A stretch of DNA of 64,000 bases, taken from Amycolatopsis benzoatilytica AK 16/65. Lineage in GTDB: Bacteria > Actinomycetota > Actinomycetes > Mycobacteriales > Pseudonocardiaceae. Positions within the stretch are counted from its first letter, which is position 1. Every line of letters begins with the position of its first letter. Made by a program: the position numbers and the translations under genes. Below the pieces are notes generated by a model. That model was not told the origin of the DNA and ran no database searches. It saw only the letters and a list, made by a program, of their open reading frames with translations. Location of the stretch: NCBI RefSeq assembly GCF_000383915.1, contig NZ_KB912942.1:5358367-5422366 (forward strand). The letters are read 5' to 3'. Positions 27,794-36,118 of the stretch are shown one piece after another.

Positions 27794-29293
27794 TCAGTCC
27801 ATCCCGATCCAGACCGACTTGGTCTGCGTGTAGCCCAGCAGCGACTCCTCGCCGAGGTCACGGCCGTAGCCCGAGGACTTGTAGCCGCCGAAGGGAGCCG
27901 CCGGGTCGATCATGTTGTACATGTTCACCCAGACCGTGCCCGCCTCCAGATCACGCGCGACGCGGTGCGCTCGCTTCAGGTCGTTGGTCCACACGCCCGC
28001 GGCGAGTCCGTAGACGCTGGAGTTGGCGCGGCGCACCGCTTCGTCCTCGTCGTCGAACTTCAGGACCGAGAGCACCGGGCCGAAGATTTCGTCCGCGGCG
28101 ATGGACATCTCGTCCCGCACGTCGGTGAAGATCGTCGGCTCGAGGAAGTGCCCGCCGGCCAGCGCGCCCGCGGGCCGTTCGCCGCCGCACACCAGAGTCG
28201 CGCCGTCGCGAACGCCCTCGCCGACAAAGCCTTCCACCCGGTCCAGCTGCCGCGCGGAGATCAACGGACCCATCTGGGTTTCCTCGTCCAGGCCGTGCCC
28301 CAGCTGGATTCCCTGGGCCTCGGCGGCGAGAGCGGCCACGACCTCGTCGTGGATGTCGCGGTGGACGAACAACCTCGAGCCCGCACAGCACACCTGGCCC
28401 TGGTTCAGGAAAATGGCGTTGAGCGCGCCCTGCGCCGCCGCCTCGACATCGGCGTCCGGGAAGACGATGTTCGCCGACTTCCCGCCCAGCTCGAGCGTGA
28501 GCTTCTTCAAACTCCCGGCGCTGGCGGTCACGATCCGCCGCCCCGTCTCGGTCGAACCGGTGAAGGAGATCTTCGCGACGCCGGGGTGGTCGATGAGGGC
28601 TTGCCCGGCTTCTGGTCCCAGACCCGTCACCAGATTCAGCACGCCCGGGGGCAGACCTGCTTCGAGCGCGACCTCGGTCAGCCGCAGCGCGCTCAACGAC
28701 GTGAACTCGGAAGGCTTGAGCACCGCCGTGTTCCCCGCGGCGAGCGCCGGTGCCACCTTCCACGACGCGATCATCAACGGGAAGTTCCACGGCACGATCG
28801 CCCCGACCACGCCAAGCGGCTCGCGCTGGGTGTAGACCAGCGCCTCGCCCACCGCCGGCGACACCGGCAGCGTCTGGCCGCCGAGCTTCGTGGTCCACCC
28901 GCCGAAGTACCGCCAGATCTGCGCGGACAGGCTGACGTCGAGGTAGGTCGACTCGGTGAGCGGCTTCCCGTTGTCCAGCGTCTCGAGGATGGCCAGCTCC
29001 TCGGCGTACTGGTCGATCGCGTCGGCGACGTCCAGCAGCACCCGGCCGCGCGCGGCCGGGCTGAGACGCCGCCAGCTGGCGAATGCCTTGTGCGCGGCCT
29101 CGACGGCGCGGTCCACGTCCTCCTTGCCGCCCGCCGCGATATTCGCCAGCAGTGCGCCGGTGGCCGGATCAGTGGTCGGTATCTCGCCTCCACCGGCCGC
29201 CGTCGTCTTCGCGGCACCGATGACGATGCTCGCCGCCGCGTTCTCCAGGAAGGGAGCCACCGCCGGCGGAATCCCGACTGACATCATCGTCAT
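27794..29293 (-). CDS. NAD-dependent aldehyde dehydrogenase, R2lox operon
   Basis: A 499-residue aldehyde dehydrogenase. PWNFPLMIASWKVAPALAAG, FTGSTETGRRIV, LELGGKSANIVF, NQGQVCCAGSR (catalytic Cys) and DEIFGPVLSVLKF are all intact, and the end PFGGYKSSGYGRDLG matches plant/bacterial broad-range enzymes. It would oxidise the aldehyde made by the operon's alcohol dehydrogenase. The ATG at 29293 is followed by two further Met codons. The gap to the sigma factor gene is 58 bases. Substrate class is inferred from the neighbours. Confidence 0.92.
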   Translation of the reverse strand: MTMMSVGIPPAVAPFLENAAASIVIGAAKTTAAGGGEIPTTDPATGALLANIAAGGKEDVDRAVEAAHKAFASWRRLSPAARGRVLLDVADAIDQYAEELAILETLDNGKPLTESTYLDVSLSAQIWRYFGGWTTKLGGQTLPVSPAVGEALVYTQREPLGVVGAIVPWNFPLMIASWKVAPALAAGNTAVLKPSEFTSLSALRLTEVALEAGLPPGVLNLVTGLGPEAGQALIDHPGVAKISFTGSTETGRRIVTASAGSLKKLTLELGGKSANIVFPDADVEAAAQGALNAIFLNQGQVCCAGSRLFVHRDIHDEVVAALAAEAQGIQLGHGLDEETQMGPLISARQLDRVEGFVGEGVRDGATLVCGGERPAGALAGGHFLEPTIFTDVRDEMSIAADEIFGPVLSVLKFDDEDEAVRRANSSVYGLAAGVWTNDLKRAHRVARDLEAGTVWVNMYNMIDPAAPFGGYKSSGYGRDLGEESLLGYTQTKSVWIGMD

Positions 29294-29351
29294 CAGCGAA
29301 CGCCTTTCTGACTGGGTTGTTCACGAAGCACCTTGTGTTCCACCTCGGGTT

Positions 29352-29978
29352 TCACTCCACCGCGACCGGGTCGACCAGCTCGGCCAGCCGGCGGACGGCG
29401 CGGTGTTGCAGCGCGCGCACGGCGCTGCTCTTCCGCTGCATGGCCTCCGCGGTTTCCGACACGGACAGACCGTCGAAGAACCGCAGCCGCAGGCAGATCC
29501 GCTGGTCCTCGCTCAACTCGAACATCTGCCGGGCGATTTCGTCCCGGCACGGCTGCGAGAAAACGCTGAACTCCGGAAGCAGGACGACCTGCTCCTGCTC
29601 GGAAAACTCGGAGACCGTCACCTCGTGCCGGAAGCGGCCCGACTTGATCTGGTCGAGGATGATGTTCCGGGCAATAGTCAGCAGCCATGCCCGGACACTG
29701 GACCCGACGTACCGCACCGTGCCGATGCTGCGGAGCGCGCGGAGGAACGTTTCGCTGGTGACGTCTTCGGCAGCGTGTTCGTCGCGCAGCCGTCCTCGCG
29801 CGAAGCGGAACACATCCGCCGAGAACCGGCTGTACAGCAGGCCGAACGCCCGGGGGTCACCCTCTTGCGAAGCGCGGACCAAAGACCATGGATCCGTGTC
29901 GGAAGACGCGAAGGATGCCTGGCCGTGCCCTCTGGCCTGGTCCACCCGTTCGCAGTCGATCGTCGCCATTGACGTCAT
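29352..29978 (-). CDS. ECF-type RNA polymerase sigma factor inside the R2lox operon
   Basis: A 208-residue sigma factor with region 2 (AFGLLYSRFSADVFRFARGR, EHAAEDVTSETFLRALR, RAWLLTIARNIILDQIKSGR) and region 4 (LSEDQRICLRLRFFDGLSVS then ETAEAMQRKSSAVRALQHRA). No anti-sigma gene adjoins it. It lies between the ferredoxin and the aldehyde dehydrogenase genes, so the operon appears to encode its own sigma factor. A zinc anti-sigma or other partner could be elsewhere. The likely target is the promoter of this operon or a regulon of lipid stress (inference). Confidence 0.88.
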   Translation of the reverse strand: MTSMATIDCERVDQARGHGQASFASSDTDPWSLVRASQEGDPRAFGLLYSRFSADVFRFARGRLRDEHAAEDVTSETFLRALRSIGTVRYVGSSVRAWLLTIARNIILDQIKSGRFRHEVTVSEFSEQEQVVLLPEFSVFSQPCRDEIARQMFELSEDQRICLRLRFFDGLSVSETAEAMQRKSSAVRALQHRAVRRLAELVDPVAVE

Positions 29979-30037
29979 CCGGAACTCCTTTGTGGCCGCC
30001 CGCGGCCGAAACCGGTCCGGAGCGCGCAGTGTCGCGG

Positions 30038-30352
30038 CTAGTTCTTTTCGAAGTTCTTCACGTACTCCGTGTCCTCGATCGGGACGTCGACCTTGGTCGA
30101 CCCGCCCGGGCTGCCGAGTACGTCGAACGCCGACTTCGCCGATTCCTGGAACGGCCGCCAGCGGTCGTCGACCTGCTGGGCCGGCTTGATGGCCTCGACC
30201 GGGCAGACCGGTTCACAGGCCGCGCAGTCGATGCACTCGGAGGGGTGAATGTAGAGCATGCGCTCGCCCTCGTAGATGCAGTCGACCGGGCATTCCTCGA
30301 TGCAGGTCATGTCTTTCACGTCCACGCACGGTTCTCCGATGACGAAAGCCAT
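30038..30352 (-). CDS. 7Fe ferredoxin (3Fe-4S plus 4Fe-4S)
   Basis: A 104-residue ferredoxin in which Cys9, Cys17 and Cys50 match 3Fe-4S ligands and Cys21, Cys40, Cys43 and Cys46 match 4Fe-4S ligands of the FdxA/FdI type. Cys25 is a spare. The C-terminal extension (DDRWRPFQESAKSAFDVLGS) is typical of 7Fe ferredoxins. The ATG at 30352 follows GAGGAGG. It lies directly after the FNR-type gene and before the sigma factor, and is the natural electron donor to R2lox or an associated oxygenase. Confidence 0.93.
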   Translation of the reverse strand: MAFVIGEPCVDVKDMTCIEECPVDCIYEGERMLYIHPSECIDCAACEPVCPVEAIKPAQQVDDRWRPFQESAKSAFDVLGSPGGSTKVDVPIEDTEYVKNFEKN

Positions 30353-30394
30353 CAGTTCCACCTCCTCGGGTCGTTCGTTGAATGTCGCTGTGCT

Positions 30395-31417
30395 TCAGGC
30401 GCCGGTCGGCGCGGGAATCGTCAAGTCACTCGAGTGCCCCGGCGCGAGCCCGGCCCGCGGGTCGAGCGCCACGGCCGCGTTGTTGACCGCGGTCGCCACT
30501 TCGCCGAAGCCGACCGCGATGAGCTTGACCTTGCCGTCGAAGGTCGCGGCGTCGCCGGCCGCGAAGACCTCGGGCAGGTTGGTCCGCATCCTGCTGTCGA
30601 CCCGGATCGCACGACCATCGAGTTCGAGCCCCCATTCCTTGATCGGGCCCAGGTCCATCAGGAACCCGAGCGCGGCGACGACAACCTGCGCCTTGGTCTC
30701 GCGGACCTCGGCTTCACCAGCCACCTTGATGGCGACGCTCTCCACTCGGTCCCGTCCGCGCAGTTCGGTCACGTTCGCGTCGACCAGCACGGTGCAGGCG
30801 GACTGGTGGAGCAACTGAACCGAGTGCTCGTGCGCGCGGAACTGCCGCCGGCGGTGCACGAGTGTGGTCGAGCGCGCCCGCGGCAACGCGGCGAGCGCCC
30901 AGTCGACGGCGGAGTCGCCGCCGCCGACCACCACGACGTCCTTGCCGTCGAGCACATCCAGCCTCGGGACGAAGTAGCACAGGCCGCGACCGAGGAAGTC
31001 CTCGCCTGCCGGGATGGGCCGGGGGGTGACCGCCCCGACGCCAGAAGTGATCACGACCGCGCGTGCGTCGACCACCGCACCGGCCGACGTCGTGGCCCGC
31101 CACCCGCCGGCACGGCGCTCGAGCCGCAGTACCTGCTGCGAAAGCAGGTACCGCGGAGCGAACGGCGCGGCCTGCCGGACGAGGTTGCCGATCAGCTCCT
31201 GTCCCGGCACGCCCGGCAGGCCGGCGATGTCGTAGATCTTCTTCTCCGGGTAGATCGCCTGGACCTGGCCGCCGACCTCGGGAAGGGCGTCGACCACCGC
31301 CATGCTCAGGCCGCGAAATCCTGCGTAATACGCGCCGAAGAGACCCACCGGCCCGGCGCCGATGAAGAGCAGATCGACGTTCGTGTTCGCTTCTTGCGCA
31401 GAGCGGTCCTGCAGCAT
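30395..31417 (-). CDS. Ferredoxin-NADP reductase, thioredoxin-reductase-like (FNR2 type)
   Basis: A 340-residue FAD enzyme of the TrxR-like FNR class. It has GAGPVGLFGAYYAGFRGLSM near the N-terminus (FAD), DVVVVGGGDSAVDWAL (NADP), and EVFAAGDAATFDGKVKLIAV at the C-terminus. No CxxC redox pair is present where thioredoxin reductases have one, which favours ferredoxin reduction. It comes right after R2lox (62 bases) and before the ferredoxin gene (42 bases). The three form an NADPH to ferredoxin to oxidase chain (inference). Confidence 0.9.
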   Translation of the reverse strand: MLQDRSAQEANTNVDLLFIGAGPVGLFGAYYAGFRGLSMAVVDALPEVGGQVQAIYPEKKIYDIAGLPGVPGQELIGNLVRQAAPFAPRYLLSQQVLRLERRAGGWRATTSAGAVVDARAVVITSGVGAVTPRPIPAGEDFLGRGLCYFVPRLDVLDGKDVVVVGGGDSAVDWALAALPRARSTTLVHRRRQFRAHEHSVQLLHQSACTVLVDANVTELRGRDRVESVAIKVAGEAEVRETKAQVVVAALGFLMDLGPIKEWGLELDGRAIRVDSRMRTNLPEVFAAGDAATFDGKVKLIAVGFGEVATAVNNAAVALDPRAGLAPGHSSDLTIPAPTGA

Positions 31418-31479
31418 GACGGTGATTTCCTTGGGTTCGAGGTCGGCATCGACCTGGTTGCCGGGGAGAACGCGAAAGG

Positions 31480-32463
31480 TCAGGAGCCGACGGCCGCCAG
31501 CGCCTGCTCGACCGCCGCTTCGTCTTCCGCGGCGAACTTGTCCTCGAGCTGCATCGGCGAGTAGTCCTCGTCGATGTCCTCGACCTGGCAGCCCCGCGCG
31601 CTCTCGATCGACCCGAGCCTGCGGTTGACCTTGTCCAGCGCGTAGTCGGTCATCTCGTCGATGTTGATGCCGAACGGCGTGTTGTCACCGAAAGCGTCGA
31701 ACAGCCCGACGATCAGCTGCAGCGCCGGCTGGAGCAGCTCCTGCATCCGCTCGTCGACGACGTCCCAATTGCGGTCGTCGGCGGCGACGTGCCGCCGGCA
31801 GGTGAAGGTGCCCCACGCCATGTGCCGCCGCTCGTCGTCGCCGATGTACTTCACGACCTGCTGCATGCCCGGCAGGATGTTGCGGCTCTTGCACACCTTG
31901 GCCCACGCGAAGTAGCCGGTGAGGGCGAGACAACCTTCGACCACGTGGTTGTAGGTCACGGACGCACGGATCTGGGCGGCCGGGGACGGGTCCGTTGTCA
32001 GCGCGTACAGCGATTTCGGCAGCTCTTCGGTGAAGATCTTCGTGTACGCGTCGCTGTACTCGACGAATTCGTGGAGGTCGGTGCCGAGACCGACCGCGTC
32101 GAACCACAGGCGGAACGCCTGCATGTGCTTGGCCTCTTCGAAGGTGAACTGCGTCAAGTAGGCCTCGTCGGCCAGCCGGCCTTCGGCGGCCATCGCCGTC
32201 GTGAACGGCTGCAGGTCCTGCGTCACGGACTCCTCGCCGGCCATGAACTGGGCGGCCAGGATCGACGTGAGCCGCTTCTCGTCCGGGCTCATCGCCGCGA
32301 AGTCCTTGGCATCCTGGGAAAAGTCGATGTCTTCGGGGTTCCAGAACTTCTTGTTCCCCTTGCGGAACAAGCGCATCGGGAAAGACTCCATGCGGAGACC
32401 TCCCTCGCTCAGGCTGCCGTAGCCGGTGCGCTTGCCGTGTTCGATGTTGCGTTCGATAGCCAT
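31480..32463 (-). CDS. R2-like ligand-binding oxidase (R2lox)
   Basis: A 327-residue diiron/Mn-Fe protein of the R2 fold that is not a ribonucleotide reductase subunit. It aligns along its length with Mycobacterium tuberculosis R2lox (Rv0233), with a constant offset of nine residues by my recall. Metal ligands are Glu77, Glu110, His113, Glu176, Glu211 and His214. Val80 and Tyr171 match the pair that forms the ether cross-link. [30 protein letters not shown] and [12 protein letters not shown] carry these. R2lox proteins bind a long-chain fatty-acid-like ligand at a heterodinuclear Mn/Fe site and are thought to oxidise hydrophobic substrates; the natural substrate is unknown. GGAGG precedes the ATG. 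It is second in an eight-gene operon. Confidence 0.95.
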   Translation of the reverse strand: MAIERNIEHGKRTGYGSLSEGGLRMESFPMRLFRKGNKKFWNPEDIDFSQDAKDFAAMSPDEKRLTSILAAQFMAGEESVTQDLQPFTTAMAAEGRLADEAYLTQFTFEEAKHMQAFRLWFDAVGLGTDLHEFVEYSDAYTKIFTEELPKSLYALTTDPSPAAQIRASVTYNHVVEGCLALTGYFAWAKVCKSRNILPGMQQVVKYIGDDERRHMAWGTFTCRRHVAADDRNWDVVDERMQELLQPALQLIVGLFDAFGDNTPFGINIDEMTDYALDKVNRRLGSIESARGCQVEDIDEDYSPMQLEDKFAAEDEAAVEQALAAVGS

Positions 32464-32513
32464 GAAACCGTCCTCCATCAAGAAGTTGAGCCGTTGCGGG
32501 CGAGCGGGGCGGG

Positions 32514-33620
32514 TCAGTACCGAATGAGGCCGCGGATGTTCTTGCCGTTGCGCATGTCCTCGTAGCCCTGGTTGACGTCCTCCAGGGAGTACTCGGTGGT
32601 GATGAGCTCGTCGAGCTTCAGCAGCCCGGCGTTGTAGAGCTCGAGCAGCCGCGGCACGTCGTGCTGGCCGTTGGACGAACCGAACAACGAACCGCGGAGC
32701 TGCTTTTCGTACAGCGTCAGCTCGATGAGACTGGTCGTGATCGACGTTTCGTCGGGGTGGCCGATGGCCGTGACGACGACCCGGCCGCGCTTCCCGACGA
32801 GCGAGAGGGCGGGCGTGATGTGCGCGCCCTCGGCGACGTCCGTGGTGATCACGCAGACGTCGGCCAGCTGGCCGCGAGTCAGCTCGCTGACGGTGTTCCA
32901 CGCTTCGTCCATCGACGCGGCCGTGTGAGTGGCCCCGAACTCGAGAGCCTTGGTGCGCTTGAATTCCACCGGGTCGATCGCGACGATGAGCCGGGCGCCG
33001 GCGATCCGGGCGCCCTGGATCGCGTTGACGCCGATCCCGCCGGCGCCGACGACGACCACCGCGTCACCGGCCCGCACTTCGCCGGATCGGACCGCGCTGC
33101 CGAAACCGGTCGTCACGCCGCACCCGACGAGCGCGGCCTTGTCCAGCGGAATGCCAGCGTCGATTTTCACGACCGACGCCGCCGGCACGACGGTGTATTC
33201 GGAGAACGTGCCGAGCAGGCACATCTGGCCGACGTCTTCGCCGCGGGCGTGGAAGCGGTAGGTGTTGTCGAGCTGCGGGCCGAGCATTACGGCGGCGCCC
33301 GCGTCGCAAAGGTTGCCCAGACCGCGCGCGCAGTAGGAACACCGGCCGCACGCGGGCAGGAAGGTCATCACCACGTGGTCGCCCTCGGCGATGTCCGTGA
33401 CGCCGGGGCCGACGACCTCGACCACACCGGCGCCTTCGTGGCCGCCGACCAGAGGGTAGGGGAAGGGCAGGTCGCCGGTGACGAGGTGCTCGTCGGAGTG
33501 GCACAGTCCGCTGGCGGTCAGCTTGACCAAGACCTCGCCGGCCTTCGGTGGATCCAGGTCGATTTCCTCGACTTGCCACTTTTCGTGCTGTCCCCAAAGG
33601 ACCGCAGCCTTCGTCTTCAT
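32514..33620 (-). CDS. NDMA-dependent (nicotinoprotein) alcohol dehydrogenase
   Basis: A 368-residue zinc alcohol dehydrogenase. [12 protein letters not shown] and GGHEGAGVV hold catalytic zinc ligands; [15 protein letters not shown] holds the structural zinc cysteines; [20 protein letters not shown] binds NAD. Overall it matches NDMA-dependent alcohol dehydrogenases of actinomycetes, in which the cofactor stays bound and an external acceptor is used. It is first in the R2lox operon. GAGGAG precedes the ATG at 33620. It would oxidise a primary alcohol, plausibly the product of the oxidase reaction. Confidence 0.92.
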   Translation of the reverse strand: MKTKAAVLWGQHEKWQVEEIDLDPPKAGEVLVKLTASGLCHSDEHLVTGDLPFPYPLVGGHEGAGVVEVVGPGVTDIAEGDHVVMTFLPACGRCSYCARGLGNLCDAGAAVMLGPQLDNTYRFHARGEDVGQMCLLGTFSEYTVVPAASVVKIDAGIPLDKAALVGCGVTTGFGSAVRSGEVRAGDAVVVVGAGGIGVNAIQGARIAGARLIVAIDPVEFKRTKALEFGATHTAASMDEAWNTVSELTRGQLADVCVITTDVAEGAHITPALSLVGKRGRVVVTAIGHPDETSITTSLIELTLYEKQLRGSLFGSSNGQHDVPRLLELYNAGLLKLDELITTEYSLEDVNQGYEDMRNGKNIRGLIRY

Positions 33621-33703
33621 TGACGTCAACTCCTCACAGCTGAAGGACTTGAGCCATCATCACAAGATCCGGCGCGAGGAACACCGATCGCGCGAGCCAT
33701 CGG

Positions 33704-33742
33704 TGGCCCGCGTGGGCCAACCCCGTCTGCCCGCGTGGGCCA
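33704..33742 (-). promoter_or_regulatory. Two inverted-repeat boxes upstream of the R2lox operon
   Basis: A perfect dyad TGGCCC-GCGT-GGGCCA lies at 33704-33719. The 14-base GCCCGCGTGGGCCA is repeated exactly at 33729-33742, with starts 23 bases apart (close to two helical turns). The pair sits 84-122 bases upstream of the alcohol dehydrogenase start, between the histidine kinase stop and that gene. Direct repeats of a dyad suit an activator or response regulator that binds twice on one face. They could also be stacked hairpins at the end of the kinase transcript. Confidence 0.5.
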
Positions 33743-33810
33743 GGCAGCCGGAAACGGAAGAGAAAGGCGTCGGAAACCGAGAAGTACCCGGCCGGAACGG
33801 CGAAACGTGC

Positions 33811-35142
33811 TCAGTCGACCGGCACGTCGAGGCAGACGACCAAGCCGCCGCCCGCGCGCGGCCGGAACCGGATCCGGCCGTCGAGCGACTGGACGATCTG
33901 GTCGGCGATCCACAGCCCGAGTCCCGCGGTGCCCCGGCGTTCGCCGATGGACACGAACCGCTCGGTGACGACCGGCGCGAGTTCGGCAGGGAAACCCGGC
34001 CCCCGGTCGAGGATCAGGACCCGGAGCCGTCCTCGTCCCAGCCGTGCGACGACCTCGACGGGCGTGCCCCGGCTGTGCCGTCCGGCGTTTTCCACCAGGT
34101 TGGTGATGACGCGTCGCAGCAGTTGTGCGTCCAGGCGGGACTGTGCGCCCGGCGGCGTGACGGTGATCCGCAGCTCGGAGTCCTCCAGCCCGGCGGCGTC
34201 TCCGGCCGCGTGCAAGAACTCCTTGATGTCGACGAGCCTGCGGCGCCCGGTGCTGAAGGTGGGGCGCCGGCTCGCGGCGACGTCGCCGAGCGCGTCCATC
34301 ATCGACGAAAGGTGGCCCGCGTGGGCGGCCAGCAGCCGCAGGCTGGTCCAGCTGTCGTCGTCGGCCACCGCCGTGCCGGCTCGCTCGACCAGGTTGTCGG
34401 TCAGCGCCTTGAGCGAGGCGATGGGAGTGCGAAACTCGTGCAGGATGACGTGCAGGCCGGTTTCCTGGGCCTCGTAAGACTTCAGGAGCCGGGCGCGCAG
34501 GTCCCGTTCCTCTTCCGCCGCCGCCCGTTCCGCGACCGCCTGTGCCCGGGCGGCGCTGTGCGCTCGGGTCGCCCGTTCGGTCAGCAGCGCGAAGCCGCCT
34601 GTCAGTGCTGCGGTGAACACCAGGTAGACCGGCCACCAGAACCCGGCCTGCGTGCGAGTCTCCGAAGACGTCTGGCCGACGTCCATCAGCATCGCGACCA
34701 GGAAATAGGCACCACCGAGTGCCATCGAAACGGCCACTGTCGCCACGAACGACAATCGCATCGCCGCGGCCGCGATGACCAGGAACAGCAGCGACACCGC
34801 GACGCTGCTGGCACCTCCGGTGAACGCGATGATGGCCAGCGAAAGCACCGCGTCCAGACCGGTCACCACCGCGGCGGACCGGATGCTGCGCAACTCGATC
34901 GTGGGGTCCCAGAAGACGATCAGCGCGTAGATGCTGCCGACAGACAGCCACACCAACCCGATCGCGAGGTGGTGCCGCACGGAGTCCGGCCCGAGCGCGA
35001 GGAGCAGGCCGACGGACACCACGACGCCGAGCCGGACGCTGGCCGGCACCCGTTCCACGATCCGGATGTCTTTCTCCCGGAACGTCTCCGTCTGAAGGAT
35101 CGTGCTTGACCGCACAGAACGCCACCACGGTACGGTCGACAT
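33811..35142 (-). CDS. Sensor histidine kinase
   Basis: A 443-residue kinase with a short cytoplasmic start, several hydrophobic helices (VRLGVVVSVGLLLALG, LAIGLVWLSVGSIYALIVF, LSLAIIAFTG, VSLLFLVIAAAAM, ALGGAYFLVAMLM), a coiled-coil linker (RAQAVAERAAAEEERDLRAR) and a HisKA-type phospho-acceptor (LHEFRTPIASLK, His235). The ATPase domain shows NLVENAGRHSRG (N box), LDRGPGFP (G1) and GLGLWIADQIV (G2). Start ATG at 35142 follows GGAGG. It is divergent from a LuxR-type response regulator. The pair sits upstream of the R2lox operon and may sense a membrane or lipid signal (inference). Confidence 0.9.
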   Translation of the reverse strand: MSTVPWWRSVRSSTILQTETFREKDIRIVERVPASVRLGVVVSVGLLLALGPDSVRHHLAIGLVWLSVGSIYALIVFWDPTIELRSIRSAAVVTGLDAVLSLAIIAFTGGASSVAVSLLFLVIAAAAMRLSFVATVAVSMALGGAYFLVAMLMDVGQTSSETRTQAGFWWPVYLVFTAALTGGFALLTERATRAHSAARAQAVAERAAAEEERDLRARLLKSYEAQETGLHVILHEFRTPIASLKALTDNLVERAGTAVADDDSWTSLRLLAAHAGHLSSMMDALGDVAASRRPTFSTGRRRLVDIKEFLHAAGDAAGLEDSELRITVTPPGAQSRLDAQLLRRVITNLVENAGRHSRGTPVEVVARLGRGRLRVLILDRGPGFPAELAPVVTERFVSIGERRGTAGLGLWIADQIVQSLDGRIRFRPRAGGGLVVCLDVPVD

Positions 35143-35222
35143 CGGTGCCTCCACGACGCTGCCGCCAGCGCCTCTGCTGACGGCTCGTATAGTGACTTTG
35201 TCATCCTCCGATGAGGAGAGCC

Positions 35223-35891
35223 ATGCAAGACGACAAACTCGTTCTGGTGCTTGTCGATGACCACGACCTGTTCACTCAGGGGCTAGCTCTGCTGCTCAAG
35301 GCGAAAGCCGGTGACCGGTTCGAGATCGGCGGTACGACGAACCGCGCGGAGGAAGCGGCCTCGCTCGTCGGTTCGTGCGGCGCCGACATCGCGATAGTCG
35401 ATCTCGCGATGCCGCCCGTCAACGGGATTCCGGCGATCCGCCACATCAAGTCCCGCCATCCCGACACGAAAGTCCTCGCTTTGTCGGGCACGTCGGACCT
35501 GAAGCTCGCCGAAGAAGCTCTCCGGGCCGGTGCCGACGGATTCCTGCCGAAATCGGCTGATCCGGATGTGCTCGTCGCTCCCCTGCTGTCCGTGGCGGCC
35601 GGCTTCCGAGTGGTCGAGGACACCTTGTTCACCGCGTTGCTCGATGCGGTGCGGCGGCCGCCGGAGGAGATCTTCGGTCCGCTGGCGGTGGAAGAGATTC
35701 GGCTGTGGGTGCTGTTGTCCCGCGGCTTGGAGACCACCGAAATCGCCGAACGCATGCTGGTTTCCGAGCGGACAGCGAAGCGCCTGGTCGCCTCGCTCCT
35801 GAACAAGCTGGGGGCTCCGAACCGGATCGTCGCCGCCGGCATGGCCGGTCACTACGGCTTGCTCGGCAAGGAGGCGCCGAGCCTGGGCTGA
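35223..35891 (+). CDS. Response regulator, LuxR/NarL type
   Basis: A 222-residue regulator. The receiver domain has DDHD near the N-terminus (Asp12, Asp13), the phospho-acceptor Asp60 in IAIVDLAMPPVNG and the conserved Lys in GFLPKSADPD. The C-terminal LuxR HTH reads VLLSRGLETTEIAERMLVSE, RTAKRLVASLLNKLGAPNRI. The ATG at 35223 follows GAGGAG. It is divergent from the histidine kinase. NarL-type regulators more often pair with HisKA_3 kinases, while this kinase has a HisKA-like box. It ends 20 bases from the convergent mce operon end. Confidence 0.92.
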   Translation: MQDDKLVLVLVDDHDLFTQGLALLLKAKAGDRFEIGGTTNRAEEAASLVGSCGADIAIVDLAMPPVNGIPAIRHIKSRHPDTKVLALSGTSDLKLAEEALRAGADGFLPKSADPDVLVAPLLSVAAGFRVVEDTLFTALLDAVRRPPEEIFGPLAVEEIRLWVLLSRGLETTEIAERMLVSERTAKRLVASLLNKLGAPNRIVAAGMAGHYGLLGKEAPSLG

Positions 35892-35911
35892 CCAGGCGCG
35901 GCGCCCGCCGG

Positions 35912-36118
35912 CTAGAAGAGCGCGGCAACCGACATGACGACGAAGACGGCGGCGACCGTGTAGGCGCTGACCGCGCCTCGGCGGACGACTTTCGCGCGCC
36001 GCTCGCGCTCGGCCATCGGCAGGTTCGCCGGCACCAGATCCAGTGCGCGCACGCTGCCCCACCGTCCCAGAAGGACGAGCAGAACCGCCAGGACGAGGAA
36101 CGGGACGGCCGTACTCAT
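35912..36118 (-). CDS. Small two-helix membrane protein at the end of the mce operon
   Basis: A 68-residue protein with two hydrophobic helices: VPFLVLAVLLVLLGRWG and SAYTVAAVFVVMSVAALF, with a basic loop (AERERRAKVVRRG) between. Its ATG overlaps the stop of the isomerase gene upstream by four bases (ATGA), so it is translated with it. No family was recognised. It may be an accessory of the RND or Mce complex. Confidence 0.7.
   Translation of the reverse strand: MSTAVPFLVLAVLLVLLGRWGSVRALDLVPANLPMAERERRAKVVRRGAVSAYTVAAVFVVMSVAALF

Noticed and set aside
35143..35222. TATAGT box between the kinase and regulator genes as a promoter
   Set aside because: A TATAGT occurs near 35188 but no good -35 box lies 16-19 bases ahead, so I do not annotate it.
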